Source: Chitinophaga ginsengisoli (GTDB lineage: Bacteria > Bacteroidota > Bacteroidia > Chitinophagales > Chitinophagaceae). Taken from it: a DNA stretch of 64,000 bases. The position numbers and the translations under genes were made by a program. Positions 63,719 to 64,000 of the stretch are shown piece after piece; position 1 is the stretch's first letter, and each line of letters starts with the position of its first letter. The notes below the pieces were generated by a model, which was not told the origin of the DNA, ran no database searches, and saw only the letters and a program-made list of their open reading frames with translations. The stretch is from positions 558,001 through 622,000 of the forward strand of contig NZ_PYGK01000004.1 of assembly GCF_003014595.1 (NCBI RefSeq). The letters run 5' to 3'.

Positions 63719-63738
63719 ATGTTTAGTGTGTTAAATAG

Positions 63739-64000
63739 CTACTTACGGCCTTTTTTCAGGGAAGAAGCCCGTACGATCAGTTCTGAACGCAGAATGATGG
63801 TATTGGTGCTGCTTACGAAAGAGACGTCCCTGACATGATCGATCAGGTGTCTGGCAGCTACCTGTCCCATTTCATACCCTGAATAGTTGATGGTGGTCAG
63901 GTGAGGCTCTATGACCTGTGTCACCGGATCGTTGTTAAACCCGGCGAAGGCAATATCCTCCGGGATGCGGATGCCCTGTTCCTTCATGGCCAGCATACAG
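63739..64000 (-). CDS. LacI-family transcriptional regulator, C-terminal part (cut by window edge)
   Basis: The frame is open to the right edge of the window and ends at 63739. About 86 C-terminal residues are visible: AMKEQGIRIPEDIAFAGFNNDPVTQVIEPHLTTINYSGYEMGQVAARHLIDHV, then IILRSELIVRASSLKKG. This is the hallmark end of the periplasmic-binding-protein-like effector domain of LacI/GalR regulators, including the P-EDIAxxGFNN and T-I...MG-x-xAA motifs. The DNA-binding end lies outside. It precedes GH43 by 20 bases on the same strand and may regulate it. It is the only LacI-type protein in the window and a candidate, unproven, for the palindromes at 25175 and 25265. Confidence 0.9.
   Translation of the reverse strand, partial: CMLAMKEQGIRIPEDIAFAGFNNDPVTQVIEPHLTTINYSGYEMGQVAARHLIDHVRDVSFVSSTNTIILRSELIVRASSLKKGRK

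Noticed and set aside
1..64000. Mobile elements, prophage, integrases, tRNA or rRNA genes
   Set aside because: No transposase, recombinase, phage structural gene or recognisable tRNA/rRNA sequence was found on either strand by reading.

Overview
The window looks like a chromosomal segment of a free-living, glycan-degrading member of the Bacteroidota, most likely Chitinophaga or a close relative. The grounds are five SusC/SusD-type outer-membrane nutrient uptake pairs, a hybrid two-component regulator, a FecI/FecR/STN-SusC signalling set, a type IX secretion tail on a polysaccharide lyase, and many lipoproteins. There are no rRNA or tRNA genes, transposases, phage genes or CRISPR arrays that I can see. 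The species is an inference.

Layout. (1) 1-3889, minus strand: SusD cut by the window edge, and its SusC. (2) 4321-9656: a YVTN-propeller/phosphoesterase protein; a divergent redox-type module (HxlR regulator against a secreted ABM-fold protein and a truncated globin); an MFS transporter. (3) 9763-22020, minus strand: a polysaccharide utilization locus with HTCS regulator, SusC, SusD, an IPT/TIG surface lipoprotein and a clan GH-A hydrolase. Across its promoter side lie a small AOC/dirigent-like lipoprotein and a secreted PL6 lyase. (4) 25378-34799, plus strand: a pectin-type locus behind two LacI-like palindromes, with SusC, SusD, GH105 and an unusual GH97-GH28 fusion enzyme. (5) 35078-36948: a small secreted four-cysteine peptide, a propeller-like lipoprotein and an overlapping CxxC lipoprotein. 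(6) 36956-38585: an SRPBCC protein and a secreted GH130. (7) 38746-44626: a very long hairpin, a terminator and an RND efflux operon (outer-membrane factor, pump, adaptor). (8) 44791-55920: a small secreted protein, then ECF sigma, FecR, STN-SusC, SusD, DUF4843 lipoprotein, PKD-like lipoprotein and a TlpA thioredoxin. (9) 56068-64000: an HEXXH protein, a stand-alone receiver-AraC regulator divergent from a fifth SusC/SusD pair, then a convergent GH43 lipoprotein and the 3' end of a LacI regulator.

How it works together. Each SusC/SusD pair imports a different oligosaccharide (or, for the FecR-linked pair, possibly another ligand) through the outer membrane. The neighbouring surface or periplasmic hydrolases produce and trim the ligand, and each locus appears to have its own regulator type. 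The most notable features are the GH97-GH28 fusion, the peptide/propeller/CxxC lipoprotein cluster, the roughly 54-bp hairpin built from 22-bp repeats, and the receiver-AraC protein with a damaged phosphorylation pocket.
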